55,233 bases of DNA from an uncultured Bacteroidota bacterium (GCA_903844815.1 CAIMVD010000352.1:1-55233); one strand, 5' to 3'. Shown: positions 17,257-26,840, numbered from the stretch's first letter. Translations and numbers: made by a program. Notes: a model not told the origin generated them from the letters alone.

Positions 17257-19989
17257 ATGAAATCAATAAAACTTATATTTTCTTTTCTTCTTATTGCCGG
17301 GAGCCTCTTCTCACAGAACATTACCGTGAAAGAGCTTAAATGCGAGCACAAACAGAATCCATTGGGAGTTGATGCAGCCACTCCCAGGCTTTCATGGATA
17401 ATTTCCGGAACAGGGAATGGAATACTGCAAACAGCTTACAGCATAAGGGTAGCAACAGATGAAAAATTCTCTTCATCAACCCTTATCTGGCAATCAGGAA
17501 AAACAGAATCTGATGAATCTGTTCTGATTTCCTACGGTGGTCCGGTCCTTAAACAATCACAGAGATACTTCTGGCAGGTTAAGGTATGGGACAATAAAAA
17601 GCATGAATCCAAATGGAGCGAAACTGCCTGGTGGGAAACCGGATTAATATCGCCAGGTGCCTGGAAAGCAAATTGGATTGAAATGGAGAGAGATACTTTA
17701 AGATATGCTCCTGCACCTCATTTCAGAAAAGAATTTACTGCAGCAAAAACAATAGCAAGTGCAAGGGTCTATGTTACTTCACACGGCCTGTACGAACTTC
17801 ACATAAACGGCAATAAGGTTGGTGACCAGCTGTTTACACCGGGATGGACATCCTACGGAAAAAGACTTCAGTACCAGGTATACGATGTAACTAATATGCT
17901 TATTAAAGGGAGCAATGCTATCGGAGCCGTTTTAGGCGACGGATGGTTCAGGGGAACACTGGCCTGGGGCGATAACTGGAGAATTTACGGAAAAAGGCTG
18001 GGCCTTTTTCTTCAGCTTAACATTAAATTCACTGACGGAACCGAATCGGTAATCGTTAGCGACGGAACATGGAAAGCTTCCAATGACGGAGCAATAAGAA
18101 TGGTCGATTTATATAACGGTGAAACCTATGATGCCACTAAAAAACTTACAGGCTGGGATCTTGCTGGATATAACGACAGCAGCTGGCAGAAAACTCTCGT
18201 ATCAGATTATAAAAACAATATAATTGCTTCTGAAGGATCTCCTGTAAGGAAGATCCAGGAGATAAAACCCGTTAAAATCTTCCGTACCCCCAAGGGAAGC
18301 CTTATAGTTGATATGGGTCAGAACATGGTTGGATGGATAAGGTTAAAGGTGAACGGTCCGAAGGGAACAGTTGTCACTCTCAGGCATGCAGAAGTACTTG
18401 ACAAGTTTGGTGAGTTTTATACTGAAAACCTTAGGTCAGCCAAATGTCAGCTTACATATACACTTGCAGGTACCGGAGATGAAACTTATGAACCCCGGTT
18501 CACATTTATGGGCTTCAGGTTTGTTGAAATTACAGGATTTCCCGGAAAACTTACAACAGATAATCTTACAGGTGTGGTTATTCATTCCGATATGGCTGTA
18601 ACAGGAAATTATGAAAGCTCAAATCCCTTGATCAACCAACTGCAGCATAATATTCTATGGGGACAGAAAGGCAATTTCGTTGATGTTCCGACCGATTGTC
18701 CTCAGAGGGATGAAAGGCTTGGCTGGACGGGAGATGCACAGGCTTTCTGCAGGACGGCAGCCTTTAATATGGATGTTTCTTCATTCTTTACCAAGTGGCT
18801 TAAGGATGTTTCAGCCGACCAGAAACCTGGAGGAGAAGTTCCCGATGTTATTCCCGACGTGCTTAACAAACAGTCTGCCACCACAGCCCAGCCATCTGCC
18901 GGATGGGGAGATGTTGCAGTTATTGCTCCATGGACCATGTATCTTGTATATGGAGATAAGAAGCTGCTCGAGACTCAGTATTCCGGCATGAAACGTTGGG
19001 TAGAATATATCAGAAAACAGGCAGGCAGCAGCTACATCTGGAAAGGTGGCAGCAAGTACGGAGACTGGCTCTATTATCATCCCGGAGTCAATAATCACAC
19101 TGAAGCTGACGGTCATACCGAGCGTGACTTCATTGCTACTGCGTTTTTTGCCTATTCCTCATCCCTGCTTTCTTCTGCCGCTAAAGAATTGGGGAAGAAT
19201 GACGATGCAAAGTTTTATAATGATCTCTTTGGAAAGATAAAGGATGTTTTTATAAACGAATATGTTACCAAAACAGGCAGGGTTGGTACCAACTCACAAA
19301 CTTCCTATGTTTTGGCTCTCATGTTCAACCTGTTACCTGATAATCTCCGGGGTAGCGCAGCCAGTTACCTCGTTGAAGATATTAAGAGCCGCAGAAATCA
19401 TCTTTCAACTGGTTTTCTTGGAACCGTTTACCTGTGTCATGTGCTCTCCGATAATGGATATTCAGATGTGGCTTACGACCTGCTGCTGCAGGAATCTTAT
19501 CCCTCATGGCTTTACCCTGTCAAAATGGGCGCTACAACTATCTGGGAAAGATGGGACGGTCAGAAGACTGACAGCACATTTCAGGATGCAGGTATGAACT
19601 CTTTTAACCATTATGCCTACGGAGCCATTGGCGACTGGATGTACAGAGTATCGGCCGGGCTTGAAACAGCATCCCCCGGTTATAAAAAGCTTCTGATCCA
19701 GCCACATCCTACAAAAAGGCTTGAATTCTCAAAGGCATCATTAGAGACCCCTTATGGAAAAGCTGCTTCAGGTTGGGAAAGAAAGGGACAAACTATTTCA
19801 GTTAATGTAAAAATCCCTGTCAACACAACTGCTACTATTATACTTCCGGTAAGTTTTGCATCCAAAGTTATGGCTAACGGGAAAAGTCTCGCAGAAAACA
19901 AGGAGTTTTCAGGACTTATCGAAGCGAATAAAAAACTCATATTTATAGCAGGTTCGGGAGATTATATATTTGAATACGCTGAAGAATAA
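17257..19989 (+). CDS. Alpha-L-rhamnosidase, GH78
   Basis: 910 residues from the ATG at 17257, which starts the signal peptide MKSIKLIFSFLLIAGSLFSQ. Domain order follows GH78: an N-terminal fibronectin/Ig-like module (residues about 25-150, ending WWETGLI), a carbohydrate-binding beta-sandwich (ITSARVY-like to about 300), then the linker beta-sandwich and the (alpha/alpha)6 catalytic barrel. CPQRDERLGWTGDAQAF carries the conserved acidic residues, the later TTIWERWDG segment supplies the second catalytic glutamate, and a C-terminal beta-sandwich ends in GDYIFEY. It releases terminal L-rhamnose from plant or algal glycans in the periplasm or outside the cell, feeding RhaT. Confidence 0.95.
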   Translation: MKSIKLIFSFLLIAGSLFSQNITVKELKCEHKQNPLGVDAATPRLSWIISGTGNGILQTAYSIRVATDEKFSSSTLIWQSGKTESDESVLISYGGPVLKQSQRYFWQVKVWDNKKHESKWSETAWWETGLISPGAWKANWIEMERDTLRYAPAPHFRKEFTAAKTIASARVYVTSHGLYELHINGNKVGDQLFTPGWTSYGKRLQYQVYDVTNMLIKGSNAIGAVLGDGWFRGTLAWGDNWRIYGKRLGLFLQLNIKFTDGTESVIVSDGTWKASNDGAIRMVDLYNGETYDATKKLTGWDLAGYNDSSWQKTLVSDYKNNIIASEGSPVRKIQEIKPVKIFRTPKGSLIVDMGQNMVGWIRLKVNGPKGTVVTLRHAEVLDKFGEFYTENLRSAKCQLTYTLAGTGDETYEPRFTFMGFRFVEITGFPGKLTTDNLTGVVIHSDMAVTGNYESSNPLINQLQHNILWGQKGNFVDVPTDCPQRDERLGWTGDAQAFCRTAAFNMDVSSFFTKWLKDVSADQKPGGEVPDVIPDVLNKQSATTAQPSAGWGDVAVIAPWTMYLVYGDKKLLETQYSGMKRWVEYIRKQAGSSYIWKGGSKYGDWLYYHPGVNNHTEADGHTERDFIATAFFAYSSSLLSSAAKELGKNDDAKFYNDLFGKIKDVFINEYVTKTGRVGTNSQTSYVLALMFNLLPDNLRGSAASYLVEDIKSRRNHLSTGFLGTVYLCHVLSDNGYSDVAYDLLLQESYPSWLYPVKMGATTIWERWDGQKTDSTFQDAGMNSFNHYAYGAIGDWMYRVSAGLETASPGYKKLLIQPHPTKRLEFSKASLETPYGKAASGWERKGQTISVNVKIPVNTTATIILPVSFASKVMANGKSLAENKEFSGLIEANKKLIFIAGSGDYIFEYAEE

Positions 19990-20033
19990 CAATAGAAAGG
20001 AATAAATCTTATTTTTGGGGCTGTCAAAAAACT

Positions 20034-20130
20034 CCTCTGTGGAACTCTTTGTCTACTTTGTGTATCTCGGTGTAACAATAAGCTAAGAACTTACACAGAG
20101 AGTCACAGAGTTACACAGAGGGCCACAGAG
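20034..20130. repeat. Inverted CACAGAG repeat
   Basis: The left half (CTCTGTGGAACTCTTTGTCT) and the right half (TTACACAGAGGGCCACAGAG) are imperfect inverted copies about 100 bases long in total. They fill most of the gap between the rhamnosidase and the EamA gene and could form a long hairpin. Confidence 0.7.
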
Positions 20131-20171
20131 AAATCGTATAAGACAGCCACTTTAATTTTACACCGTTCTTA

Positions 20172-21074
20172 ATGACTTTTTTTAACAGCCATCTAGGGGA
20201 ATTCTCATCACTTCTTGTTGCAGTATTCTGGACAATAACATCTTTGGCTTTCGAAGCCGCCGGTCATCGGATAGGATCTGTTGCCGTTAATATTCTGCGA
20301 CTGGTTATAGCTTTTATTTTTCTGAGTTTGTTTTGCCTTATCCGTCGTGGTTTCCTTCTGCCCTCTGACGCATCTATTGACAATTGGATATGGCTGACTC
20401 TTTCCGGCTTTATCGGCTTTGTCTTCGGTGACCTGTTCCTTTTCAAATCGTATACGATGATCGGATCGAGGTTCTCTATGCTTATAATGACACTGGTCCC
20501 TCCCATCACTACTTTTTTCAGCTTTATGATCCTTGGAGAAAGGCTCAGGCTTTTTCACTTTTTCGGGATGACTCTCACCTTTGCCGGAATCGCCATGGCC
20601 ATTTTCAGCAGGGAGAACAAGGGAGAAAAATTTTCATTGAAACTTTCTCCAAAGGGTATTTTGTTTGCTTTGGGAGGTGCTGTTGGTCAGGCGTTGGGAC
20701 TTGTTCTCAGTAAGCTTGGAATGCATGACTACGATCCGTTTGCGGCAACACAGATCAGGATAATTGCAGGGATAGCAGGGTATGTTATTCTGGTTACTTT
20801 GCTTTCACGCTGGATAAGTGTTATTAAGGCAACAAGAAATAAAGAGGGGATGATGCTTACCGGTCTGGGAGCATTCTTCGGACCGTTTCTTGGCGTATCC
20901 TTTTCGTTAATAGCAATTAAATACACCGAGGCGGGGATCGCTTCGACAATAATGGCCCTCGTGCCTGTATTCATTATAATTCCGGCTGTTATTTTCAATA
21001 AGGAAAAGGTAACCGTTCCCGAACTACTCGGCTCGGTTGTGAGCGTTGCAGGAGTTGCAATGTTTTTCATGTAG
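20172..21074 (+). CDS. EamA/DMT-family transporter
   Basis: 300 residues with ten predicted membrane helices in two five-helix repeats. Typical EamA features are ALVPVFIIIPAVIFNKEKVTVPELLG near the end of the second repeat and the matching LVPPITTFFSFMILGERLR in the first. An inner-membrane metabolite exporter of unknown substrate. The next gene begins 15 bases after its stop. Confidence 0.85.
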   Translation: MTFFNSHLGEFSSLLVAVFWTITSLAFEAAGHRIGSVAVNILRLVIAFIFLSLFCLIRRGFLLPSDASIDNWIWLTLSGFIGFVFGDLFLFKSYTMIGSRFSMLIMTLVPPITTFFSFMILGERLRLFHFFGMTLTFAGIAMAIFSRENKGEKFSLKLSPKGILFALGGAVGQALGLVLSKLGMHDYDPFAATQIRIIAGIAGYVILVTLLSRWISVIKATRNKEGMMLTGLGAFFGPFLGVSFSLIAIKYTEAGIASTIMALVPVFIIIPAVIFNKEKVTVPELLGSVVSVAGVAMFFM

Positions 21075-21089
21075 TAATCTGAAAAGCAA

Positions 21090-21515
21090 ATGAATCAGGA
21101 AGATATAATAAGAAGAAATGTTGAATCTGAGTTCGTATTTGCAGCCTCACGAAGCAGCGGACCCGGCGGACAAAATGTGAACAAAGTAAGCTCAAAGGTA
21201 GAGCTCAGGTTTAATATCCGGCTTACCCATTTGTTTTCTGAGGAAGAAAAGGAGCTCATATCAGTAAAGCTTAAGAATAAAATCAATTCGGAAGGAGAAC
21301 TTATTCTCGTATCACAGTCAGAACGGACTCAGGTCATGAACAGGAAGAATGTTATTGAAAAATTCTGCCGATTAGTTTCTGAAGCTCTGACGGTTCAGCC
21401 CAAACGAAGACCTACAAAACCATCCGTTTCTTCAAAACTCAGGCGGCTTAATGAGAAGAAGGTTCACAGCATTATTAAGAAGTACAGAAGAATCCCCGGA
21501 AGAACGGAGGAATAA
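21090..21515 (+). CDS. arfB: Alternative ribosome-rescue factor ArfB (YaeJ)
   Basis: 141 residues: a stand-alone class-I release-factor catalytic domain with the GPGGQ motif at residues 24-28 and a basic C-terminal tail (RRPTKPSVSSKLRRLNEKK). This is the ArfB layout, which hydrolyses peptidyl-tRNA on stalled ribosomes after the tail enters the empty mRNA channel. No codon-recognition domain is present, so it is not RF1 or RF2. Confidence 0.92.
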   Translation: MNQEDIIRRNVESEFVFAASRSSGPGGQNVNKVSSKVELRFNIRLTHLFSEEEKELISVKLKNKINSEGELILVSQSERTQVMNRKNVIEKFCRLVSEALTVQPKRRPTKPSVSSKLRRLNEKKVHSIIKKYRRIPGRTEE

Positions 21516-21521
21516 ACTTGA

Positions 21522-21555
21522 TTGCGGATTGCGGATTGTGGATTTCGGATTGTGA
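21522..21555. repeat. Short tandem repeat of TTGCGGA units
   Basis: Four degenerate copies (TTGCGGA, TTGCGGA, TTGTGGA, TTTCGGA) then TTGTGA lie between the convergent arfB and MATE genes. Confidence 0.7.
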
Positions 21556-21572
21556 TAGTGTATAAAAGGGAA

Positions 21573-23009
21573 TCAGACAACTTTAAGCTTCCATTTTCCG
21601 CGTCGGAATACGAGCCAGGCAATAATTGTAAGTAAGGTTTCGGCTACTACAATTGAAATGAAAACGCCTTCCTCCTCAAGTCCTGTCCTGATTGCAAGGA
21701 AGTATGCCAGAGGAATTTCTACAAGCCAGTAAGCAACAATGTTTATTTTCAAGGGAGTAGAAGTATCTCCGGCACCATTGAAGGAATTAGCCAGCACCAT
21801 TCCAAGTCCGTATGAAATATACCCAAGACTTACAATTCTAAGGCAGAGCACCCCGGAGGCTATCACTTTATCATCGGTTATGAAGAGGCGGATAAATGGT
21901 TCGGGAAAGAGGGCAAGAACAGCTCCTATCAGCCCAAGCAAAGCCATGTTGATCCAGCCGGTAATCCAGACTGACCTTTCAGCTCTGTCGGGTTTTTTTG
22001 CTCCAAGATTTTGTCCTACCATAGTAGATGCAGCATTGCTTAATCCCCAGGATGGCAGAAGGGTGAAACCAATTATCCTGATGCCAATAGTATAGCCGGC
22101 AACAACTTCGCTTCCGAACATTGAGATAATTCTTACAAGGGCTATCCAGCTTGAAGTTCCTATAAGATTCTGTCCGATGCTTCCAACTGACAGACGGAGT
22201 ATCCGAACCATTATTTTAAAATCAACCACAAGATGTCGGAATGAAAGCTTTACCCTTTTATGTCCCCTGAAGAGAAGGTAAAACTGAACAAGAACAGCAG
22301 TTCCCCTTCCGATAGTAGTAGCTACAGCAGCTCCTGTTACACCCAGTTCAGGGAAGGGCCCTAATCCGAATATAAGACATGGATCAAGAATTATGTTAAT
22401 TATGTTTCCCAGCCATAGCACCTTCATGGCTACAGCAGCGTCACCCGCGCTCCTGAATATTGCATTTATAATAAACAGCATCATTATCACCCCGTTGCCG
22501 CCGAGCATTATCCTTGTATAACCGGAATACTCATTAACAATTTTCCCTGATGCTCCCATTCCTTTTAGAAGGTCGGATCCGAAGATAGCACCGGGAATTC
22601 CGACAAGCAGTGAGATAATGAGTCCAAGAAGGATTGCCTGAAATGCAGTAACTGATGCGGCGTTATTGTTCTTCTCTCCTATTCTCCGTGAAACCATAGA
22701 GGTGGTGGCAGTACCAAGTCCAAGGGCAATAGCATAAATAATTGTTATTAATGATTCCGTAAGTCCGACCGTGGCAACGGCATCCGGACCAAGTTTAGAA
22801 ACAAACCAGATATCAGAAATAACAAATACCGATTCCATTATCATCTCAAGAACTGCCGGAATCGATAGCAACATTATAGCCCTGCTGAGTTTTCCTTCGG
22901 TATAATCCTGTTCGGAACCGGAAACGGCTTCAGACACATTTCTAAAGAATGATCTGACATTTCCGTCCTTCCTGAACACAGGATTAAGCTTCTTCATCTG
23001 CAATTTCAT
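21573..23009 (-). CDS. MATE-family multidrug/cation exporter
   Basis: 478 residues with twelve predicted membrane helices in two related halves, the MATE (NorM/DinF-type) layout. Typical segments are ILLSIPAVLEMIMESVF near residue 47 and the paired GLSNAASTMVGQNLGAKKP in the second half. It likely exports organic cations or drugs with Na+ or H+. A perfect -7 element lies 13 bases before the start; a second in-frame ATG is at 22997. Confidence 0.9.
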   Translation of the reverse strand: MKLQMKKLNPVFRKDGNVRSFFRNVSEAVSGSEQDYTEGKLSRAIMLLSIPAVLEMIMESVFVISDIWFVSKLGPDAVATVGLTESLITIIYAIALGLGTATTSMVSRRIGEKNNNAASVTAFQAILLGLIISLLVGIPGAIFGSDLLKGMGASGKIVNEYSGYTRIMLGGNGVIMMLFIINAIFRSAGDAAVAMKVLWLGNIINIILDPCLIFGLGPFPELGVTGAAVATTIGRGTAVLVQFYLLFRGHKRVKLSFRHLVVDFKIMVRILRLSVGSIGQNLIGTSSWIALVRIISMFGSEVVAGYTIGIRIIGFTLLPSWGLSNAASTMVGQNLGAKKPDRAERSVWITGWINMALLGLIGAVLALFPEPFIRLFITDDKVIASGVLCLRIVSLGYISYGLGMVLANSFNGAGDTSTPLKINIVAYWLVEIPLAYFLAIRTGLEEEGVFISIVVAETLLTIIAWLVFRRGKWKLKVV

Positions 23010-23021
23010 ATATTATGACCG

Positions 23022-23029
23022 CAAAAGTA
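23022..23029 (-). promoter_or_regulatory. Predicted -7 element TACTTTTG
   Basis: Minus-strand TACTTTTG fits TAnnTTTG and ends 13 bases before the MATE start codon, so the 5' leader would be very short. No -33 match was found. Confidence 0.5.
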
Positions 23030-23557
23030 TTTCAAATTCAGTATTGATTGCTAATTTTTAAAAAGAAATTAAATGAGTATAGGAAAAGACCAATAAATTG
23101 GTCAAAACTCACATTTTTCTAAAATTGATCGGTTCATGTTTGTCAACTTTGTTTTCATAATTCCCTGTTTTTAAGGCCATAAAAATGACAAACCTGAAAT
23201 GAACAGAATAATACAGGAATACGTTATTCGTTGTATAAAAAAACACACCGGAAATATGATAGGCAAAAGAGTTAAAAAAGAGTAGAAAAAATAAAAAAAA
23301 CACATTTTTTTTATGAGATTCCTGACGACTGCAAAATGATGTAATGATATGAAATACAATTATATATCTGGATATAATAAATCTGAAACAATGACATTTG
23401 TTAATAAATAACATCGAGTGTTAATATTTATGCATCTACCATGGTAGATTGTATGCATAGATTATTTATTTTCGTCCCTAATTATTTAAAATAAACAGTT
23501 ACTAAATTAAAACAATTTAAACTAAAAAAAGAAAGGTGAATTATCTCATCCTCTGCT
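23030..23557. other. Long AT-rich leader region of the aminomutase cluster
   Basis: 528 bases without a supported gene, very AT-rich with long A and T runs. Minus-strand frames here (23109-23414) are low-complexity Phe/Ile/Tyr translations and are not genes. A strong palindrome sits at 23434-23449, about 110 bases before the radical SAM gene, and is the only clear regulatory candidate. Confidence 0.5.
23434..23449. promoter_or_regulatory. Perfect 16-bp palindrome ATCTACCATGGTAGAT
   Basis: Perfect dyad flanked by TGC before and GTATGCA after, which extends the symmetry with one interruption. It stands alone in a long AT-rich leader upstream of the lysine-aminomutase cluster, so it is a candidate operator for a dimeric regulator. 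Function not shown. Confidence 0.45.
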
Positions 23558-24799
23558 ATGAACACTAACAACAATGAGGCTACGACTTCTCATGGAGAAA
23601 GTCGCCTCGTGGGTTGCTCTTCTGATGAAGAGCCTGGCGCGAAAACCACGATTTTTTCGCAAAACGAAATCCCAGTACAGTTAGTAAGCAAACGAAGTTC
23701 GGAGTTCATCGGCCGCTTCTTCCCCCTAACAAATCTTGATTCCTGGAATGATTGGAAATGGCAGCTCAGAAATGCCTATACAAGTATTGAAGAGCTCCAG
23801 AAGATCATGAAATTATCCGATAAGGAGGTTATGGCTATCAATAACCTTAAAGGACGTCTTCCACTACGGATAACACCATATTTTGCCTCTCTTATTTATG
23901 ACAGTAAATACTCAGATCCTCTGAGGCGTAATGTAATACCTGTAATTGAAGAACTTTTGCAGCATACCACGGAACATTCAGACCCTTTGCACGAACAGTC
24001 ATTCTCCCCGGTGAAGGGAATTGTACACAGGTATCCCGACAGGGTCCTTTTTACCGTAACCCAGGTATGTTCAAACTATTGCAGATATTGTACCCGGTCG
24101 CATTCAGTGGGCAGACTAGATAAGCTTGGCAGGCAGGATTTCGAGAAGGCATTTAACTATATTGCAGAGCATAAGGAGGTTAGGGATGTTCTTATCAGTG
24201 GTGGCGATCCTCTGACCCTGACCGACGACACTCTCGATTATATACTCTCAAATATAAGGCGTATTGAACATGTGGAAATGATCAGGATAGGAACAAGAAT
24301 ACCTGTAGTTCTTCCTCAGCGTATTACAGATAACCTGATCAGCATTCTCAGGAAATACCATCCCCTGTTTCTCAGCCTTCATTTCTCTCATCCGGCTGAA
24401 ATAACAGAGGAATGCGCAAAAGCATGTATTAAGTTAGCCGATGGCGGATTTCCCCTGGGAAGTCAGACTGTCCTTCTCAAAGGCATCAATGATAATGTTC
24501 CTGTCATGAAGGACCTTATGCATAAGCTTCTTAAGATAAGGGTTCGACCATATTATTTGTATCAATGCGATCTTATTCCCGGATCTTCCCATTTCAGGAC
24601 AACAGTTAAGAAAGGGCTCGAAATAATCAAAGGACTAAGAGGTTATACCAGTGGTTATGCGGTTCCGACTTTTGTTATTGATGCCCCCGGAGGCGGCGGA
24701 AAAATACCTTTGCTGCCCAGTTATGTTGTTGAACATAACGAGGAGCATATTGTAATGCGCAACTATAAAGACTTACTGTGCGAATATCCTGAAAAATAA
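23558..24799 (+). CDS. kamA: Lysine 2,3-aminomutase-like radical SAM enzyme
   Basis: 413 residues. The radical SAM cluster motif CSNYCRYC has C171, C175 and C178. The C-terminal part keeps the features of true lysine 2,3-aminomutase: RPYYLYQCDLIPGSSHFRT with the aspartate that contacts the substrate amine, and VIDAPGGGGKIPLLP with the second aspartate and the PLP-binding lysine. Length and both aspartates argue for L-lysine to L-beta-lysine rather than EpmB (about 340 residues), though other KamA relatives such as glutamate 2,3-aminomutase cannot be excluded. The first about 40 residues (Asn/Thr/Ser-rich) look unlike the family and the start is uncertain. Eight bases separate it from the first ATP-grasp gene. 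Confidence 0.85.
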   Translation: MNTNNNEATTSHGESRLVGCSSDEEPGAKTTIFSQNEIPVQLVSKRSSEFIGRFFPLTNLDSWNDWKWQLRNAYTSIEELQKIMKLSDKEVMAINNLKGRLPLRITPYFASLIYDSKYSDPLRRNVIPVIEELLQHTTEHSDPLHEQSFSPVKGIVHRYPDRVLFTVTQVCSNYCRYCTRSHSVGRLDKLGRQDFEKAFNYIAEHKEVRDVLISGGDPLTLTDDTLDYILSNIRRIEHVEMIRIGTRIPVVLPQRITDNLISILRKYHPLFLSLHFSHPAEITEECAKACIKLADGGFPLGSQTVLLKGINDNVPVMKDLMHKLLKIRVRPYYLYQCDLIPGSSHFRTTVKKGLEIIKGLRGYTSGYAVPTFVIDAPGGGGKIPLLPSYVVEHNEEHIVMRNYKDLLCEYPEK

Positions 24800-24807
24800 A
24801 ATTACGG

Positions 24808-25782
24808 ATGAAAATTGGAATAACATTTGACCTGCGGTCGTGGTATCTCGACCGCGGTTTTTCCATGGATGAAACTGCTGAATTTGATAAGCAGGAGACA
24901 GTTGATGCCCTTGAAAACGGACTCATAGCCCTTGGTTTCGAAACGGATCCAGTGGGCAATACTTTTCAGCTTATTGAAGCCCTGGCTGCAGGTAAAAGAT
25001 GGGATATGGTATTCAATATTGCAGAAGGATTATACGGCGACGGAAGGGAATCCGTTGTTCCTGCTATTCTGGATCAGTACAGGATTCCTTATGTTTTCAG
25101 TGGTCCGGTAATTATGGGCGTTTCACTTAATAAGCACCTGGCAAAACTAGTTGTGGCTGAAGCAGGAGTACCTGTTGCAGCAGGATGCCTGATTACTGAC
25201 CCTGATGATGCATTTACATGCACGCTCGAGTATCCGCTTTTTGTAAAACCCGTTTCGGAAGGAACCGGAAAGGGAATTACTTCCAGGAGCCTTGTCTATT
25301 CTCCGGCGGAGCTGAAACCCATGATCGAATGGATTGTCTCAGAATTTAACCAGCCTGCACTGACAGAAGAATATCTTCCGGGCAGGGAGTTTACCGTTGG
25401 CATAGTAGGATCAGGCGAAGATGCAATAGCAATTGGGGGAATGGAGGTAATAACAAAAGATAACCTTCCCTATTCGGTGGAAGTTAAGGAGAATTACACA
25501 GAATGTTGCAGTTATAAGCCTCTTGATGAGGATATTGCAGCTGAATGCAAGGCTGTTGCACTCGGAGCATGGAAGGCCCTGGGTGCCGTTGATGCAGGGC
25601 GTGTTGACCTGAAAGCTGACAGAAATGGCAGGATCTGCTTCATTGAGGCAAATCCGCTTGCCGGGCTTAATCCTGTTCATTCCGATCTTCCCATTCTGGC
25701 AAGAATGTATGGAATCGAATACCCCCAGCTGCTGGGGATGATAATGAAGGAAGCATTAAAAAGAGCGGGACTTCAAAAGTAG
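24808..25782 (+). CDS. D-Ala-D-Ala-ligase-like ATP-grasp enzyme 1
   Basis: 324 residues. MKIGITFDLRS, then VFNIAEGLYGDGRES (the NIAEG motif of the D-alanine ligase fold), FVKPVSEGTGKGI with the ATP-binding lysine, LTEEYLPGREFTVG, and FIEANPLAGLNP with the metal-binding glutamate and asparagine. It should join a carboxylate to an amine through an acyl phosphate. A housekeeping Ddl is possible, but a second ATP-grasp gene follows and kamA precedes, so a specialised ligase acting on beta-lysine or a related amino acid is the better guess. That is inference from context. Confidence 0.8.
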   Translation: MKIGITFDLRSWYLDRGFSMDETAEFDKQETVDALENGLIALGFETDPVGNTFQLIEALAAGKRWDMVFNIAEGLYGDGRESVVPAILDQYRIPYVFSGPVIMGVSLNKHLAKLVVAEAGVPVAAGCLITDPDDAFTCTLEYPLFVKPVSEGTGKGITSRSLVYSPAELKPMIEWIVSEFNQPALTEEYLPGREFTVGIVGSGEDAIAIGGMEVITKDNLPYSVEVKENYTECCSYKPLDEDIAAECKAVALGAWKALGAVDAGRVDLKADRNGRICFIEANPLAGLNPVHSDLPILARMYGIEYPQLLGMIMKEALKRAGLQK

Positions 25783-25792
25783 GTGTTTAACT

Positions 25793-25853
25793 TTCAGGGT
25801 TTCGGGTTTAGAGTTTAGGGTTTCGGGTTTAGGGTTTTGGGAAATGGGAAATG
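25793..25853. repeat. TTTAGGG/TTTCGGG tandem repeat
   Basis: Degenerate seven-base units (GGGTTTC, GGGTTTA, GAGTTTA, GGGTTTC, GGGTTTA, GGGTTTT) then GGGAAATGGGAAATGG, in the gap between the two ATP-grasp genes. It resembles a telomere-type repeat but is short and internal. Confidence 0.75.
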
Positions 25854-25877
25854 GAAATTGATTCTTAGAAGCAAGCA

Positions 25878-26840
25878 ATGAAAAAGTGTTTTATTATATA
25901 TAATGAACCGGGGGTGGATGCCCTGGCCGATGAACTCGATGTTCTCGACCAGGTTGAGCACATTGAGAATCACCTGAAGGAATTAGGCATAGATGTAAAA
26001 AGGAAAGGCATAACTGCCGGATTCATGACGGAAATATCACTTCTGGCTGCTGAAAAACCTGATTTCATCTTTAATCTGGTCGAGTCTATTAACAATAAGG
26101 GGGAACTGAATTATTTCATTCCCGCAATGCTTAATATGTACTCTATACCCTATTCGGGAAATCCCGTGGAGGCTATGTTTGTAACGACAAGCAAAACGCT
26201 GGCCGGAAAGACAATGAGAAATGCAGGTATCAGAAATGCCGTATCCTTTTTCCCTTCCCAGGCTGATAAGCTTCAGCCCGGGAAAAGGTACATACTAAAA
26301 CCAATATGGGAAGACGGGTCTCTGGGCATTACAGCCGATTCAGTATTTATTTTTGACAAAAACACCGGGGAAAGGCTCAGTAAGCTTGATGACACCCACT
26401 GGTTTATCGAGGAGTTCATTGATGGAAGGGAATTTAACATCAGTGTCCTTGCCGGAAAAGACGGACCACAGGTCATGCCCTTTGCTGAAATTGTATTTGT
26501 CGATTATGACGACAGACCAAGGATTATCGATTTCAAGGCCAAATGGGAAGAGGATAGCTTTGAATATGAAAATACTATCAGGGAATTTCCTGGCGACAAG
26601 TTAAGCCTGAAGCTTCAAAAGGAACTCAGGGAAACTGCACTGGCCTGCTGGCACCTGTTCGGTTTGAAAGGCTATGCCAGGGTAGATGTGCGAATCGATA
26701 GCGAGGAAAATGTTTATGTAATCGAAACAAACGCGAATCCATGCATCTCCCCGAATGGCGGATATGTAGCGGCTACACGACAGGCCGGACTTACTTTTAC
26801 TGAAGTTGTACAGAGAATAATTAATGATTTAAACGGTTAA
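25878..26840 (+). CDS. D-Ala-D-Ala-ligase-like ATP-grasp enzyme 2
   Basis: 320 residues, only distantly similar to ATP-grasp 1. FNLVESINNKGELNYFIPAM replaces the NIAEG region, YILKPIWEDGSLGI carries the ATP-binding lysine, FIEEFIDGREFNISVLAG follows, and VIETNANPCISPNGGY holds the metal ligands. The frame starts 95 bases after ATP-grasp 1, and one base separates its stop from the GNAT start. Two non-identical ligases in one run suggest two successive amide bonds or a heteromeric use; substrates unknown. Confidence 0.8.
   Translation: MKKCFIIYNEPGVDALADELDVLDQVEHIENHLKELGIDVKRKGITAGFMTEISLLAAEKPDFIFNLVESINNKGELNYFIPAMLNMYSIPYSGNPVEAMFVTTSKTLAGKTMRNAGIRNAVSFFPSQADKLQPGKRYILKPIWEDGSLGITADSVFIFDKNTGERLSKLDDTHWFIEEFIDGREFNISVLAGKDGPQVMPFAEIVFVDYDDRPRIIDFKAKWEEDSFEYENTIREFPGDKLSLKLQKELRETALACWHLFGLKGYARVDVRIDSEENVYVIETNANPCISPNGGYVAATRQAGLTFTEVVQRIINDLNG

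Noticed and set aside
23109-23414. Minus-strand frame of 101 codons
   Set aside because: Phe/Ile/Tyr/Ser-rich translation of AT-rich DNA with long A runs; no family likeness, no promoter, lies in a leader region.
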